Shown: positions 21,301 to 33,085, counted from the first letter of the stretch. The stretch: 64,000 nt of DNA from Littorina saxatilis (GCF_037325665.1 NC_090258.1:42862337-42926336); one strand, 5' to 3'. Notes: a model not told the origin generated them from the letters alone. Program-made: numbers and translations.

Positions 21301-24300
21301 AAGGCACTGGCTGCTGTGAGCATCAGGAAATGCTCCACTGCTGGGTGTGAGCATGTTCCTGCCGTGAAGGAGGGCTTCACAGGCTCAGCACTGTACCTCA
21401 GATGGGTGAGAACATTTTATTTTTTACTCACATGCGAAGCAAAAGTCAGTCTATGTACTCACCTGGTTCATCTGTCCGTCTGGCCGTTCATTCGTTAAAA
21501 ACTAAAATGTTGAATTTATCTTGGACACTACTAAGTCTAACAGCACTAAATGTGGCATGATGGTTCAGATTTCAGAATGCACTTAGGCTTCATCAACTCA
21601 TTATGTTTGTACATGTATATGTTCCTAGTAATCCTACTGACAGTGACACATTGAATTTTTATAAAGTCATTTGCATTTTTGTTTTTTTCAAATCTGATCT
21701 GTGAATTTCAGGAATGTGTGAAAGGCCATGTGAGCCACACATGGTGTGCCCAGCCCACCCTGCCCAACAAAATTCACTGTGGTGATTTTCTAGTCAGCAC
21801 ATGTATCCTCCTAAGTGGAAATAATTATGCCAAGCTGGCGTTGTGGGCGAAGGTGCTGAACCTGCCCTTTCCTGGTGCTACCTTCCACCAGGCTGTCCAG
21901 AAACATTATGTGGTGCAGGTAATTAAAAAACAGTTAAAAAATAATTTATAATGTGTGTGTATAAAATGGAAAGAAAATGGAATTTGGATATTGATAGTTG
22001 TGTTGTTTATGTTTGCCTGCCAGTTTGTGTTAATATCTATGCATGTTTGTTTTTACCTGTTTAAATATTGTAAAGCGCTATGAGTAGATTGTCTAGAAAC
22101 GCGCTATATAAATGTCCATTATTATTATTATTATTATTATTGATCTCTATCTTTATCTCTAGCAAACTCAAAGCGCGGCAAAGGTTGCACTATACAGGCG
22201 CCCTACTCACGGCCCAACGGGGATTTGAACCCGGGTTGCTGTATCCCTGGGGAATCGTGTTCACCACAGAACCAACCGGCCACCCTAGTTACAAATGATG
22301 TTTAGAAACTAAAAGCAACCCATTCTCGTTATGTATTCAGATGTTTTGTAACAAGTATGGCATTTTTTGTTGTTGTCTAGAACAGTTGACATAGTCTAGT
22401 CTGTGAGGCAAAATTCTTGCTTTGTGTGTCCCTCAGTGACTGTCCCAACTCACAAGAATATAGATATATAACTTTGTTTTCCATTTATCATAAAGGCTGT
22501 GAAGGACACATGGAAGGACCACCAACGAGCCATCTTCGACTCATTGGCAGAGCAAAATTTGGTTGTTCTGGGTGAGTGTTTGTTGTTCTTTTGTGATTTA
22601 TGTTTGACCCCTTTGTCACTGTTGTGCCATTTCAGAAATATAATGTATCCAATGCTGTAGACTTAACCCAACCCCACCCCCCACCCCCCCAACCCCACAA
22701 TAATATTGAAATGAATGTCTAAAATCAACTTTATATTTTCTATTTTATTTCTCAAAAGCAAAACATGATGTGATGCAGGACATAATATTCAATTTTGGAC
22801 ATTGTATCAAGGCGTGCTTGCTTTTGAGAAATAGACTGAAAGAAAAAGTTACATTTTCATGTAACCCACTGAAATTGACTTCCTGTTGTCAAGTGACGGC
22901 AGAGCACTTTTTATTGAACATTTATTTTGTTATGTCATTCCATTTTTGTGTGTGTGTGTGTGCAGGAGATGGACGCAATGATTCACCAGGTCAGTACGAT
23001 TATTGCAGACCTGCATTATTCAATGACCCAATATATACCATGTCCCCAATTTTACATAGTCATTGGAATATTAGAATGTGCTATTTACCATCATGTAGAA
23101 TGATATAGTCTAGGCGCTTGAGTAATTGGCTTGCCTGTGTTCTCGTAACCATGTTAACAAACAACTGAGCTTAGAAAAGCCTTGCAATTTTGATGTCCGG
23201 TCAGAGAATATTGTTTGCAGGTTTCATCATAAATGGTTACTTTTTAATGGTGCATTGAATTTTCAAATAGGTCATTGCGCACAGTACTGCAGCTACACTC
23301 TTATGGAGGCTGAGACCACAAAGATTCTCTCTGTCCAGTGTGTGGACAAACGGGAAACACAGCGAAAATCCACGAACATGGAAAGGGTTGGATTTAAGAG
23401 GGCACTGGATGAGGTAGTGCTTGAAGGTGAACGGGTGGACACCACTGTTGATGAGGTCGTCACTGATGCCCATGTGGGAATAGCTGCAGATATGAGTATG
23501 TTCTGTTTCCTCTTTTCCCCCCTTTGTGTGTGTGTGTGTGATTAACAGTCAATTATATGTTAGCGGTAATTTATTATGCAACATTTATTATCTATACATA
23601 CATCAGTCCCATCTGGATGGACAGTGCAGTGAGTTAGAATGCTTAATTTCAAGATAATATACCTCTTGCCCACTTTGGGGATACAGTTTAGAGTGTGTCA
23701 CCATTATTGTCTCTTTAGCAGCTGTTGTTCATTGTATTATGTGTGCATTGCTAAGCCCTTTTCATTTAATTTGGGCTGGTCATTTTAGCAAACATTTTAA
23801 AAATGTATGCACCAAATATTTGATATTGCAAATGAATATATTTTGTTCTTTGTTTTGTCAAAAAGAGGCGATCGGAAAAAAACATTCCCTTGATGTGTGG
23901 CATGTTGCCAAAAATATTGGCAAGAAGCTAGCCAAGGTACGTATGTTGTAATTGTGTTATAGTTTGATACAATTTTGAAATATTGTGAATGCTTTATTGG
24001 TTTTCTCATGTTTTCTTTGGTTTGTTTGTGTGTGTATCTTTACATTTTACATTTGCATTTTCTTCTTAGATTGCTGCAGGCAGTAAAGGTCGCAAGCTGC
24101 AAAAGTGGATCCCTTCGATAGTGAACCACTTTTGGTTCTGCTGCCAGAAGGCTGACACCAAGACAAAGTTCATGGTAACCTGTTTGGTCATTGTCTTGTT
24201 TGGTTATTTGTACGGTTTCATTTACAAATAATAATAGCACGTCAATCACAATTATGCACTAATTTCAATAGTTTGAAAAAAATCAGGCATGTATAGTTTT

Positions 24301-25521
24301 CTGAATGTGTCTGTTCCATTCCAGGGTATGTGGCGAGGAGTTTTGCAACATGTTTGCAACATACATTCTTGGGATGCTGGTGCCTGGTGCTGCGACCATG
24401 AAGACCTGGGCGGGGAAAGGGAGGATGGGAGGGCCTGGCTTGATCCTCAGGAAGACCGTGCCCTAGTGAAACAGCTCGCCTCTGTGGTCTTAGACCAGAC
24501 TCTGATCCAGAAAGCAGAGTTGGTCATCACAAACAGGTTAGAAGATTATTATTACTCACTATTGAGGGAGAAATCAGGGAACTGTTTACAGTGTGCATGA
24601 AAGGAGATTATGTGGGTGCAACAAGTATGAACTTGTTTGTGTGGTTTTGTAATTACTAATACTCGATGTAAAAATCAGGAGTTGTAGTGCTCATACTGAT
24701 GTGTGCTGGCCAACATTATACAGTGGAACTCTGTTATAGTGAATATAAGAATTTCGCTGTAACAGGGTTGATTTATATCATACAGTGAGGTAAATAAACA
24801 AGAAAACCTATCGCTACAGTATCAGCAGAACATCACTGTAAAATATTTAATGATAAGCGTGTTCACTTCTACCATTATATATAATACTTTCTTTTTACAT
24901 ACAGGAGCACATGCCCCCTGGAGGTGTTTCACCAACATTTGTTGATGTATGCGGGCAAAAGGTTTGCGTACACACCTCCGGTTTATGAAGCCAGGATTCT
25001 GTTGGCAGCCATGGACCACAACACTCATGCTGGTCGACCCTTGGCGACTTCAAAGGATGGCAGAAAGAAGTAAGTACATGTATTGAAACACACTCAATGC
25101 AATGTTTTTGTTGTTTGTTTTTTTCACAGGCCAAACATGTAAATTCAGGCTTCAAGTTCTAGATGTATGATCATGTCCTTGGCATGTTTAGTTATATTAT
25201 GACATTCAAGGCCATTACAAGGGTTAGTGTCAAGCATTTTAGTCATAATTGTTCTTGTTCTATGTTGATAGGTATCACAGATGCTTCAATAAGAAAACCG
25301 GCCGCTGGTCGGTATTCCCTGTGAAGGTCCCAAAGACCTACCACCACATTCCAGCCCTGAAGCTGCGAATCATGGAGATGAGACTACAAGACCCGTTGCC
25401 ACTGCACAGGAAAAAACCTCTGGCACAAGAGGACCCAAGGAGACTGTCAACACACCTGGCAGCAACCTCCCCACCTCCAACTAGTGAACTTGTTGCACAG
25501 AAAAAATCTCGTTTTACCTGA
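18352..25521 (+). CDS. Kolobok-type transposase-like protein, 19 exons, 859 aa
   Basis: Exons: 18352-18629, 18823-18894, 19040-19168, 19279-19350, 19494-19622, 19827-19883, 20129-20173, 20474-20509, 20768-20890, 21102-21405, 21712-21918, 22496-22571, 22966-22989, 23271-23495, 23866-23936, 24070-24174, 24325-24536, 24905-25069, 25272-25521. All junctions are GT-AG. The lengths sum to 2580 nt with no internal stop. The N-terminus (MASQDVKDRL) has a lysine run at about 42-47. A DE-rich stretch covers about 285-320. Cysteine pairs (ADQCQDIC, STAGC, KIHCGD) precede GDGRNDSPG at about 510, then DAHVG, DVWHVAKNIGKKL and CPLEVFH, a layout like the DDE core of Kolobok transposases. A putative triad is D in DGRND, D in TDAH and E in CPLE (inference). 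An in-frame ATG also lies upstream at 18307. Many introns and an open frame suggest a host-retained gene. Confidence is high for gene structure, moderate for family. Confidence 0.85.
18823..19630 (+). repeat. Tandem duplication of two exons, 456-bp period
   Basis: Exons 2-3 (72 and 129 nt) with their introns are repeated as exons 4-5 at a 456-bp offset. Coding parts differ only at the first few codons of exon 2/4 and one silent site. Introns are nearly identical as well. The duplicated unit is 201 coding nt (67 codons), so it keeps the frame. Confidence 0.95.
22060..22300. mobile_element. Two SINE fragments in intron 11
   Basis: A plus-strand SINE tail (GTAAAGCGCTATGAG ... GCGCTATATAAATGTCC, then an ATT microsatellite at 22120-22141) abuts a minus-strand tRNA-derived SINE. 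The latter's reverse complement contains GGGTTCAAATCCCCG, a tRNA B-box-like sequence, and GTTGGGCCGTGAGTAGGGCG. The second family recurs at 27480-27615. Confidence 0.75.
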
Positions 25522-27180
25522 ATGACGGTAGCAGTTGAGCTGGTAGTAGCCCAAAAGGAGGCAGAACATAAGGAAAGAGTGTCAAGTGGGATAATTATTA
25601 CCTCCCTTTTTGTCTGCGGTTCTGTTACAGTTGTTTTTGACATGTGGAGAGGTACAACAATATGACACCAGTGGACTTTTGAAAGGCCCTTTTCAAGACA
25701 GCAATGTTTGTATGTGTGGGTAACCAGTAAAAATGCATAGACCCGCATAGTTCTATGGCATGGCTGTGTTTAGTTTTTTAATTTAATCTGCTGCCTTATC
25801 ATGGACCCTAAATTGCGCTATTTCACCAATATAGATGGGAGGCTCTTGTATACATTGGCGAATAATGATTTTAATAATAACTTTGAAAAATAGTAATAAC
25901 TTTGTGATTATACATTGGCAGACTAAATTTGCAAGAAAAGCATTTATCAATAGTTTCCAAAGCTGTATCATTTTAGTTGAGACTGTGTTGTATGATTTTC
26001 ACTTCAAATTGATATCAATTGCCTTAGACTACATTTTGCTTCACAGGCTAGATTCAGGCGGCATAGAATGGCTGCAGGCACAAGAAACTCACATTGCAAC
26101 ACATATTATAATTGAGCATGTTGGAATGTTCGGCTGAAAATGTACCTCCCATTATAATTAAAGGAATGTCAGCGACAACCCACCTCTCAATGCAGGGACT
26201 GAGGGAGTGGTTGTGACATGGTGATCATGTTTTTTTTTTCTTTTCTTGTTTAGTTGAAAATATTGCTTGTGTACAATAATTGTTTATTCATGATACTAAT
26301 GTGTGTGCGAGAGAGACTGAGGGTTTGTACAACATGTGTTAGTATATTCTTATTATGTGTGGCTGCAAGCGTGACTTAGCATATCTGTTTAGTTGGCTTT
26401 TGTACATGTTTACCTGGAAACAATATGAGAATAATGGTGGTAACGATACTTGATATTTGTCTGTCTGTTCATTTGTTTTTATGAGTGCGTTGTGGTGTGG
26501 TAATTGTGCAACAGTATGTCTGCTGAAAGAAAAGAAAAAAACAAAAAACAAAGACAGAAACTGTTTGTTGTCTGCAGATAAAGGGATGTACACCACTTTG
26601 AAAATGACTAAAGACTATTGTGTGTTTGTTGTGTGATATAAATTTAAAAACAATAACATCATGTTTCTTTTTCTGAACCCATTACAAAAAGTGGAAGTGA
26701 TTCAGATTCTGTATTCAGAATTACACAATTTCAAAATCTGACAGCATAATTTACATGATATGACATTGTGTCACTGCTGGCACATGAACTTGTTTTGTTG
26801 TTGGTCAAATATACATTTATTAAAATTAACTTGTGGAGTCATACTAGTACATACAAAGTAAATGAACACAAACTTGTACAAAACAAACAGCTCAGCTGAA
26901 GAAACCATTTTAACATAATTTTCTAGTCAACCAAAATAACATTCTCATTTTCAAGACAAAATGTTTCTGTAATATTTTTCTTGCACTCAAAAAGTAATGT
27001 GTGCAAAAACCCATGGAAACAATCAAACAGCTGTTACAACCATACAGAGAGGCAATTAAAAATTTGAAAACTAAAAGTCAAACATGTCCAAGTCCTCAGG
27101 ACATTTTGGTGCTTGAGGAAGAGACAGACGAAAAATATCCCTCCATGTTGTGTGTCGGTATTCAAGAGCAATTACCCCAT
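25522..27180. other. Intergenic space between convergent genes
   Basis: This is the 3' flank of the 19-exon gene and the 3' flank of the minus-strand P2X7-domain gene. It is AT-rich with no ORF of interest. The 3' UTRs of both genes presumably lie here, but no polyadenylation site could be chosen with confidence. Confidence 0.5.
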
Positions 27181-30100
27181 CTACTGCAAGCGCGCTGGAA
27201 TGTATCCTGTATAAACATTGTTGGGACTGGGGTAAGTATCCCGAATGGCCCACACACAACATGAAGGGATAGCCCTCCTGTTACCAGCCCCCAAACGACC
27301 ATGCTGCCAGAAAACAAACTGGCGATAGGCAGCATGGCGATTGGAGGCGGCTTCGCCTCCCTCTTCCGCAAACACCAAAATGTCCACCCGCTGCCTCCTG
27401 CTCAGGTGTAGCACGAACGGATGTAAAATGATGTTCATCTCCTGCAAAAGAAAAAAGAAATAATAATTGTAATCATCAAAGTAACAACACATCACATTGA
27501 CCCGGGTTCGAATCCCTGTTGGGCCTTGAGTGGGGCGCCTGGTAAAGTGCGACCTTTGCCGCGCTTTTAGTTTCCTACACAGCAAAGATAAAGCGCGTTG
27601 TAAATATCCAAATTTCATTTTTTTTCAAATACAAAAATAAGAAATACAAAAATAAATAAATAATAATAATTGGACTCCAAGGACTACATACCAATGTGAA
27701 CTTCAAGGGAAGAGGAAAGTCGTTCACTAAAAGAAATTTGCTATTACAGTTTAGATTTTTGTCTAACAGAGAGAACCCAAGGGGGAAAAAAACCCTCTTC
27801 ATTATAAGTGGAAAATCACAATAATAGAGTCCACTATAGTATGAGTACTAGCAGGTTCCACTGTATATCATTACATACAACTATATTACCCTGCACAAGT
27901 ACACAATCTGACCATGACTGTGTTTATCTTTTTTTTCATGTAAATATTTTTTTAATAAATACTTTTTTATATAAAAAATGGGCATACGTACAGGCATTCT
28001 TGATATGCACTGAGTGCGGCGCTGGCAGCAGATCCGTTCTGCAGGTGTGGGCATGTGCCGACAATGTCGGCACACACACCAGTCCGGCCAGGCTGCATGG
28101 TCTGGTGATGGTGCAGGTGTTGGCACAGACGACTGATCGGCTGTTTTCAACAGAAAGCATTTTTATTTCTTAATTTATGATACATATTTTATGATTACCA
28201 ATGTCAAAGTAAAAAAAATCAATAATGCACCATGGATGTAAATATATTTTTTTTGTTTTGTTTTTTGTATACAACAACAACAAAACCATTGAAAAAATAC
28301 TTTCAGCAGAATGCAGAAACAAAATACTACATAGAGAGCTCACACAAAATACCACAATAATGACAAGAGCAAACTTATATCAGAACACCATAAAGCAGAA
28401 GTTACTTACCAAGCATGTCAAAAACAAGACCTGGTTGTGCAACAGCCAGGTCGAGGGCCAGTTGTCGCAGTTGTGCAATATCCAGCTGTTGGATCTGAGT
28501 CTGTAATAATGTAAAGACAACAAACATGTTTTAAAATGAAACATGTGTGCTGTTATCATTATCTGTGTATACATGCGAAAGACTTTGCTATTCATATCTC
28601 CTCATAATAATGTCAAATTAATTAAAAACACACCTGCAAGTTATTCCTGTGCTGCTGCGCAGTGGGGATGCCGGCCACATCCCACCTCCCTCGACCACCT
28701 CTCCCCCTGCCACTTGAAGAGCCCCGCTGCTGTGCTGTCGCCCCTCGTCCTCCTCTCCTCCTTCCTCTCCCCCTGTCTCCTCCTCTTTCGTTACTTGTGG
28801 AACATGTCTGAAAACAGCATTAATAAAACATTTGTGTCTTCAACATGAAGAACTAATTTACATCTAATGGTAACTTCTCCAATTCTCTCATCTATGTGTG
28901 CCAAACTAGCACATTTTCTCCTCAAACTATAGCGAAACCTGTGGTATCCAACAACGAAGGGGCCCAGACAAAAAGAGTTGGATACCACAGGTAGTTGGAT
29001 ACCACAGGTCAGATTCAGACTAAGTAATACGTATTTGGGTAATTCCCCAGTTGTATATCACAGGGTATTTGGATAAGACCAGTATGGATACCACAGATTT
29101 CACTGTAATGTACACATGAAAACACACCTGATCTTGTTCTTGAGGCTGACCACCTCCTCTTCCCCCTCCCCTTCCTCTCCTCCTCCCTCTCCCTCTGTGG
29201 GGTGCAGGCGAGTCTGTTTCATGATCACTCCGGCTTGTCTGAAATCAACAATAATAAAATAGTTGTATCTTCAGCATGTAGAACTAATTTTCATATAATT
29301 AATTGTAAGCTCTTCAGTCTCATCTATTAGAGCCAAAATAGCAAATGTTCTCAAACTAATGGACATGAAAACACACCTGATCTTGTTCTTGAGGCTGACC
29401 ACCTCCTCTTCCCCCTCCCCTTCCTCTCCTCCTTCCTCTCCCTCTGTGGGGTGCAGGCGAGTCTGTTTCATGATCACTCCGGCTTGTCTGAAATCAACAA
29501 TAATAAAATAGTTGTATCTTCAGCATGTAGAACTAATTTTCATATAATTAATTGTAAGCTCTTCAGTCTCATCTATTAGAGCCAAAATAGCAAATGTTCT
29601 CAAAGTAATGGACATGAAAACACACCTGATCTTGTTCTTGAGGCTGACCACCTCCTCTTCCCCCTCCCCTTCCTCTCCTCCTTCCTCTCCCTCTGTGGGG
29701 TGCAGGTGAGTCTGTTTCATGATCACTCCGGCTTGTCTGAAATCAACAATAATAAATTAGTTGTATCTTCAGCATGTAGAAATACATCTGGTAAGCTCTC
29801 CACTCTTTTTGTCATCTGTGAGTGCCAAACCAGTTTTTACTAGCAAATTTTCTCATCAAACTAATGTATATGAGAACACACCTGGGGGTATGGGTGGGGT
29901 TATGAGAGAAATACTTAGGTTAGGACTGCTAGACAGTCAAAGTCTTCTTCTGTCACATTCTTTGCACATGATTCTAGAGGGAGCAAAGAGGGAAGGAGGG
30001 CATCATCCATCAAACAAGTGATGACCAAGGAATAATAGAAAATTAAAAACCAACCGAGTACTTTATGCTGTTTACATGTTCTGAGCAAAAGTCCACAAGT

Positions 30101-30467
30101 ACATTGAATGATTGATGTAGTGCTACAGGGATTACGACAGATCTAGAAGCAACCCATCGAAAGCAAAAAGAAGCTAAGAGGCATACAGCCTATGCTCCAA
30201 AGTTCATGAAGGCTGTTACCCTTTATAATTATCAAGATCTACGAGTATGCTTACTCTTACCGTCAAACTCAGAAAATGCGAGTGGGGCGGTTTTTGCGGT
30301 AGTGACATGAATGACTCTCACTCTGTCACTCTCATGTCGACAGATTGCTTCCAGTTCTTCTTCTTCTTGATAATGTAGAACACTTTTGGATCCCAAATCT
30401 AAATAGACTTAAGTTAGGGGCGAAAAGTTATTGCACGGCCTTTGAAACTTACCGATGGCGACGACAT
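27181..30467 (-). CDS. RG-rich protein with P2X7-like intracellular domain, 340 aa
   Basis: Coding exons on the minus strand: 30467-30453 (MSSPS), 29736-29626, 29487-29377, 29238-29128, 28807-28634, 28500-28410, 28140-27992, 27441-27181. All junctions are GT-AG and the sum is 1023 nt with no internal stop. Three 37-codon exons are near-identical ([18 protein letters not shown]..., RG/RGG-rich), and a fourth RG-rich exon follows. After a leucine-rich link ([18 protein letters not shown]), the C-terminus has a cysteine cluster ([19 protein letters not shown]) and then [11 protein letters not shown] and [14 protein letters not shown]. These correspond to the zinc- and nucleotide-binding C-terminal domain of vertebrate P2X7 (RHCAYR...ILPSCCRWRIRKEFP). 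No membrane segment is present, so this is not a receptor. RGG tracts suggest RNA or nucleic-acid contact (inference). Confidence 0.85.
27480..27615 (+). mobile_element. tRNA-derived SINE fragment
   Basis: GACCCGGGTTCGAATCCC is a tRNA B-box-like sequence, followed by TGTTGGGCCTTGAGTGGGGC and GACCTTTGCCGCGC. It matches, in opposite orientation, the fragment at 22150-22290. It lies just upstream of the last exon, in the final intron of the minus-strand gene. Confidence 0.75.
28936..29105. repeat. Small inverted repeat in intron (GTTGGATACCACAGG)
   Basis: ACCTGTGGTATCCAAC at 28937 faces GTTGGATACCACAGGT at about 28976. Further copies follow at about 28993 and (GGATACCACAG) 29084. It looks like remains of a small foldback element inside an intron. 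Confidence 0.6.
29128..29738 (-). repeat. Triplicated RG-rich exon, 249-bp period
   Basis: Three tandem copies of a 111-bp exon plus about 138 bp of intron repeat at exactly 249 bp. Copies differ by single bases, so the triplication is recent. Each adds 37 in-frame codons. The region at 29745-29890 resembles a decayed fourth copy's intron edge. Confidence 0.95.
29890..30452. other. First intron and promoter-proximal region of the P2X7-domain gene
   Basis: The long first intron separates the five-codon first exon from the RG exons. Upstream of 30467, the minus-strand 5' flank to about 30700 has no visible TATA box. No other gene is seen. Confidence 0.4.
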
Positions 30468-30734
30468 AGTGATGTTGTACTTGTCAATTGATAGCGGCAG
30501 TAGTGGCGGAAGTAGGGAGTTCCCTTGACTTCCGGTGACGATTACGCCAAAGGCCTTGTTGAATAATGTTTAGGCCTACGAATTCTTTTTCTCGAAAATA
30601 TCGTACCAACAATTTTTTTCTGTGTTCGAATACTGTAGCCAATCCTCCTTCTATCAACTTTAAAGGACGTTTATGAGATTATTTGTACAAGTGACCAAAA
30701 TGAATTAATTATTGAGCTACAGCCACATGTGTTA

Positions 30735-31800
30735 CTTTAAAACAAGTCAAAAAATACTGGAATATAAAAGTGGTGTATTTAAAGGTAGCCCTTACGTTTA
30801 GCAACAACTTCTGTAACAATCTGCATACCCCCAATCTTACCAAGAATTTGTTAGAATGGGGGTATAAAAGAGGAAAAATATTAAAAGTATAAGGAAATAA
30901 CTTCATCAAATGACACTGAACATAAATAAATTGCGGTACACAACACGCAATAAACGGAAAAAACTAACTCCAATCCCCATCACCCGATCCCCTGCATTGT
31001 GATAAATTCTACTGGTGAACTAAAACGATTTGAGATTTGGGGAAAAAAACACACATTATCGATCTACTAAGCTAGCCTAACTGAATCTGATCCTACATTA
31101 AATTCTCTATGATCCGTTCCTTTTTTTTTCTTTCTTGTAACACAGCTCCATCATCTATACTGATTATTATATATAAAAAATTTTAAAAAAAAACGACTTC
31201 ATCTAATCTAATTTTCTTTGACCCGCCCCCGCCCTGGTTTTCTTTACTCTAAATCTATACGGGCCTGTGCCACAATTTGGCACAGCCTCTCCTGCTCGGC
31301 CGGTGTCAATGGATCCTCTGATGTCGGACTGGGTACGACGGCGACGGAGAGGAGCAGGGTGTCGTCTCGCCATGGTGTTAGCGAGATCACCGCCTCTCGC
31401 TTCTCACTGATTTTCATCGTTTCATTGCGCCGGGGCTACTTTGGAGCGACCGGGGATTGTCGGAGCCGGACGGTGGTATGCACGCTGTTGGTATGCCGCC
31501 ACCTCCGTCATAATAAACGCCGCTCTTTCGCCCCGGCCTCGTCCTCGGACGATGGGTCTGTCCTGCGGGGGGTCTTCGAATGAAATGAGGTCCCCGTTTG
31601 GACAGGGGACCTGTGGAGCGTTTGCTCTGACGCATGCCCTCAACGGGAGGAGCGTCAGAAACATGTCACGCTCGCGTTTCTCGCGTCGCCCGACCTCTGC
31701 CTTCAGCCACAAATACCAGGGCGAACGGCCTCTTCCTCGATCCGATTCCTCCCCGAGGAAGGGGGACTGAGGTGGGGGAACACCAGCGGGGAACATCCGT
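30735..31800 (-). mobile_element. Virus-like piece B, copy 1
   Basis: Contains a 124-codon ORF (31796-31422; proline/arginine-rich, with LISFEDPPQDRPIV and TEVAAYQQRAYH). It overlaps the start of a 60-codon ORF (about 31421-31241; MKISEKREAV, TPWRDD, LLLSVAVV, LCQIVAQARIDL). Products are unknown. Both frames look whole here. The part below 31200 (AT-rich, CACAGCTCCATCATC) has no ORF and is common to all B copies. Confidence 0.65.
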
Positions 31801-32124
31801 AAAATGGCGAAGAGGTAATAGCAATTACGTTAATGAGAGCCACTTTGGTTTCCTACCCTACAATAACTTTAATCAATACAATTAAATAAAAGGATGAATA
31901 ACATAATGAGGAGTTAATTAATGTAACGCTGGTTTGACTTAAAAAAATCCACACACAGTGGGTGTGACCTGTCGTCTCCGAACGTTGGCCAATCATAGCA
32001 AAAAAAAAAGGATTAAAGCCCGGAGACACCGCACAACAACAGCAGCTGAACTGCCGTGACCTATATAGGTGCGGGCAGCAAATTAGTCACCTCACTTCCC
32101 CCCCCCCCCCTCCCCCTTCTGAAT

Positions 32125-32889
32125 TTACAAAGAGTTAAGGAAACGGTTCAACTCCAAAAGCTCGGCCGGGTCAATCGTCGTGCTTTCTGCCATTCCACCC
32201 CCCAGGTCCAACCAAGATGATAGATCCGCCCCACCAGTTTCGCTAGAACGCGGGATGATCAGTTGGTGGGGAGGTTGTACGACGTCATTTTGGGACAGGT
32301 AGTGGGTGCCAGGGACTGTGATGGATGGATATGTCGCGGCAAGAAAGTCAATTTGCTGGGGAATATCAGCGCCCGGGAATATCATGGTTGCTATTGCTTG
32401 GGGGAGTGGGGGAAGGAGCTGGGCATCAGCGTCGGACGAGATGCTGGGCGCTGCTGTTTGGGGTGGGGCCGGTCTCTGTCGGTGTGGTTGGCGTTGAAGA
32501 GAACCATTAGATCTCCGACGCCCTGCCAGCATGCGTATAAATTTGCGTTTTGCCGCATCTAAAAAGATCGGCGTTTTGTTTTTCAAACAGAGTTTCAGTA
32601 AAAAATCGCAATGATACTGGTACTTTAGGGAAACAAACCGTTCATCCCCTTTCCCAATAAGTTTTGTTTTGTACGGGAGGGTAAACACTCCCAGTAGTTC
32701 CGTTAATTGCTTAACCGGTAAGCCGATGTAGTCCGAATCCGGGACCCAGCACATACTCAGATTCCCTGAACGAGCAGGGTCAAATGGCCGATTGTCACCA
32801 GCCGTGTCTCTATTCAATGTTTCTATCGTTATCTTTCCGTCGACCTCTGACTTGACGTATTTATAGTTTCTAATAACGGTGTGCTCCAT
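32125..32889 (-). CDS. Virus-like 254-aa ORF (C), copy 1, looks whole
   Basis: Starts MEHTVIRNYKYVKSEVDGK. It has a basic patch at about residues 113-142 (AAKRKFIRMLAGRRRSNG, like a nuclear localisation signal), then a Q/P-rich linker and an acidic, leucine-rich C-terminus (DPAELLELNRFLNSL) resembling a short activation-type tail. No known domain is recognised. It is the most diverged of the four copies. The open frame in three separate copies argues for coding use in the element. Confidence 0.6.
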   Translation of the reverse strand: MEHTVIRNYKYVKSEVDGKITIETLNRDTAGDNRPFDPARSGNLSMCWVPDSDYIGLPVKQLTELLGVFTLPYKTKLIGKGDERFVSLKYQYHCDFLLKLCLKNKTPIFLDAAKRKFIRMLAGRRRSNGSLQRQPHRQRPAPPQTAAPSISSDADAQLLPPLPQAIATMIFPGADIPQQIDFLAATYPSITVPGTHYLSQNDVVQPPHQLIIPRSSETGGADLSSWLDLGGGMAESTTIDPAELLELNRFLNSL

Positions 32890-33085
32890 GGTGCTCCTTC
32901 CCTTTCCTAAAATAATGGGGGGTGTTGTCCTTACAAATAGAGTCTCTGAAGGGAGAGGAGAGGAGGGGGAGAGGGGTGCCTTTTTTTCTTTCTTCCTGAA
33001 ACAGTATATAATTATTCCAAACGGATTATCTTATAAGCATCAAATATCTATCTCTCAACAAAAAAATGACTTGATCTAATCTAAT

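Noticed and set aside
24720-24800. Possible small DNA transposon (CAGTGGAACTCTGTTATAGT) with partner near 27860
   Set aside because: Only one recognisable terminus at each place and no target duplication; too weak to annotate.
27484-27510. Possible tRNA gene from a GGTTCGAATCC motif
   Set aside because: No acceptor stem or complete cloverleaf; the same sequence recurs at 22.2 kb as a SINE.
31218-31583. Plus-strand 121-codon frame MTRPRPGFLYSKSIRACATI, recurring at 36650, 37189, 44688, 55495, 56036, 60741
   Set aside because: It recurs only because the DNA is repeated. The minus-strand frames over the same bases are conserved at protein level in the diverged lineage; the plus frame is not.
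32263-32562. Plus-strand frames within the 254-codon ORF (also 46526, 57078)
   Set aside because: Shadow of the minus-strand ORF C; glycine/tryptophan-rich composition typical of an antisense frame.
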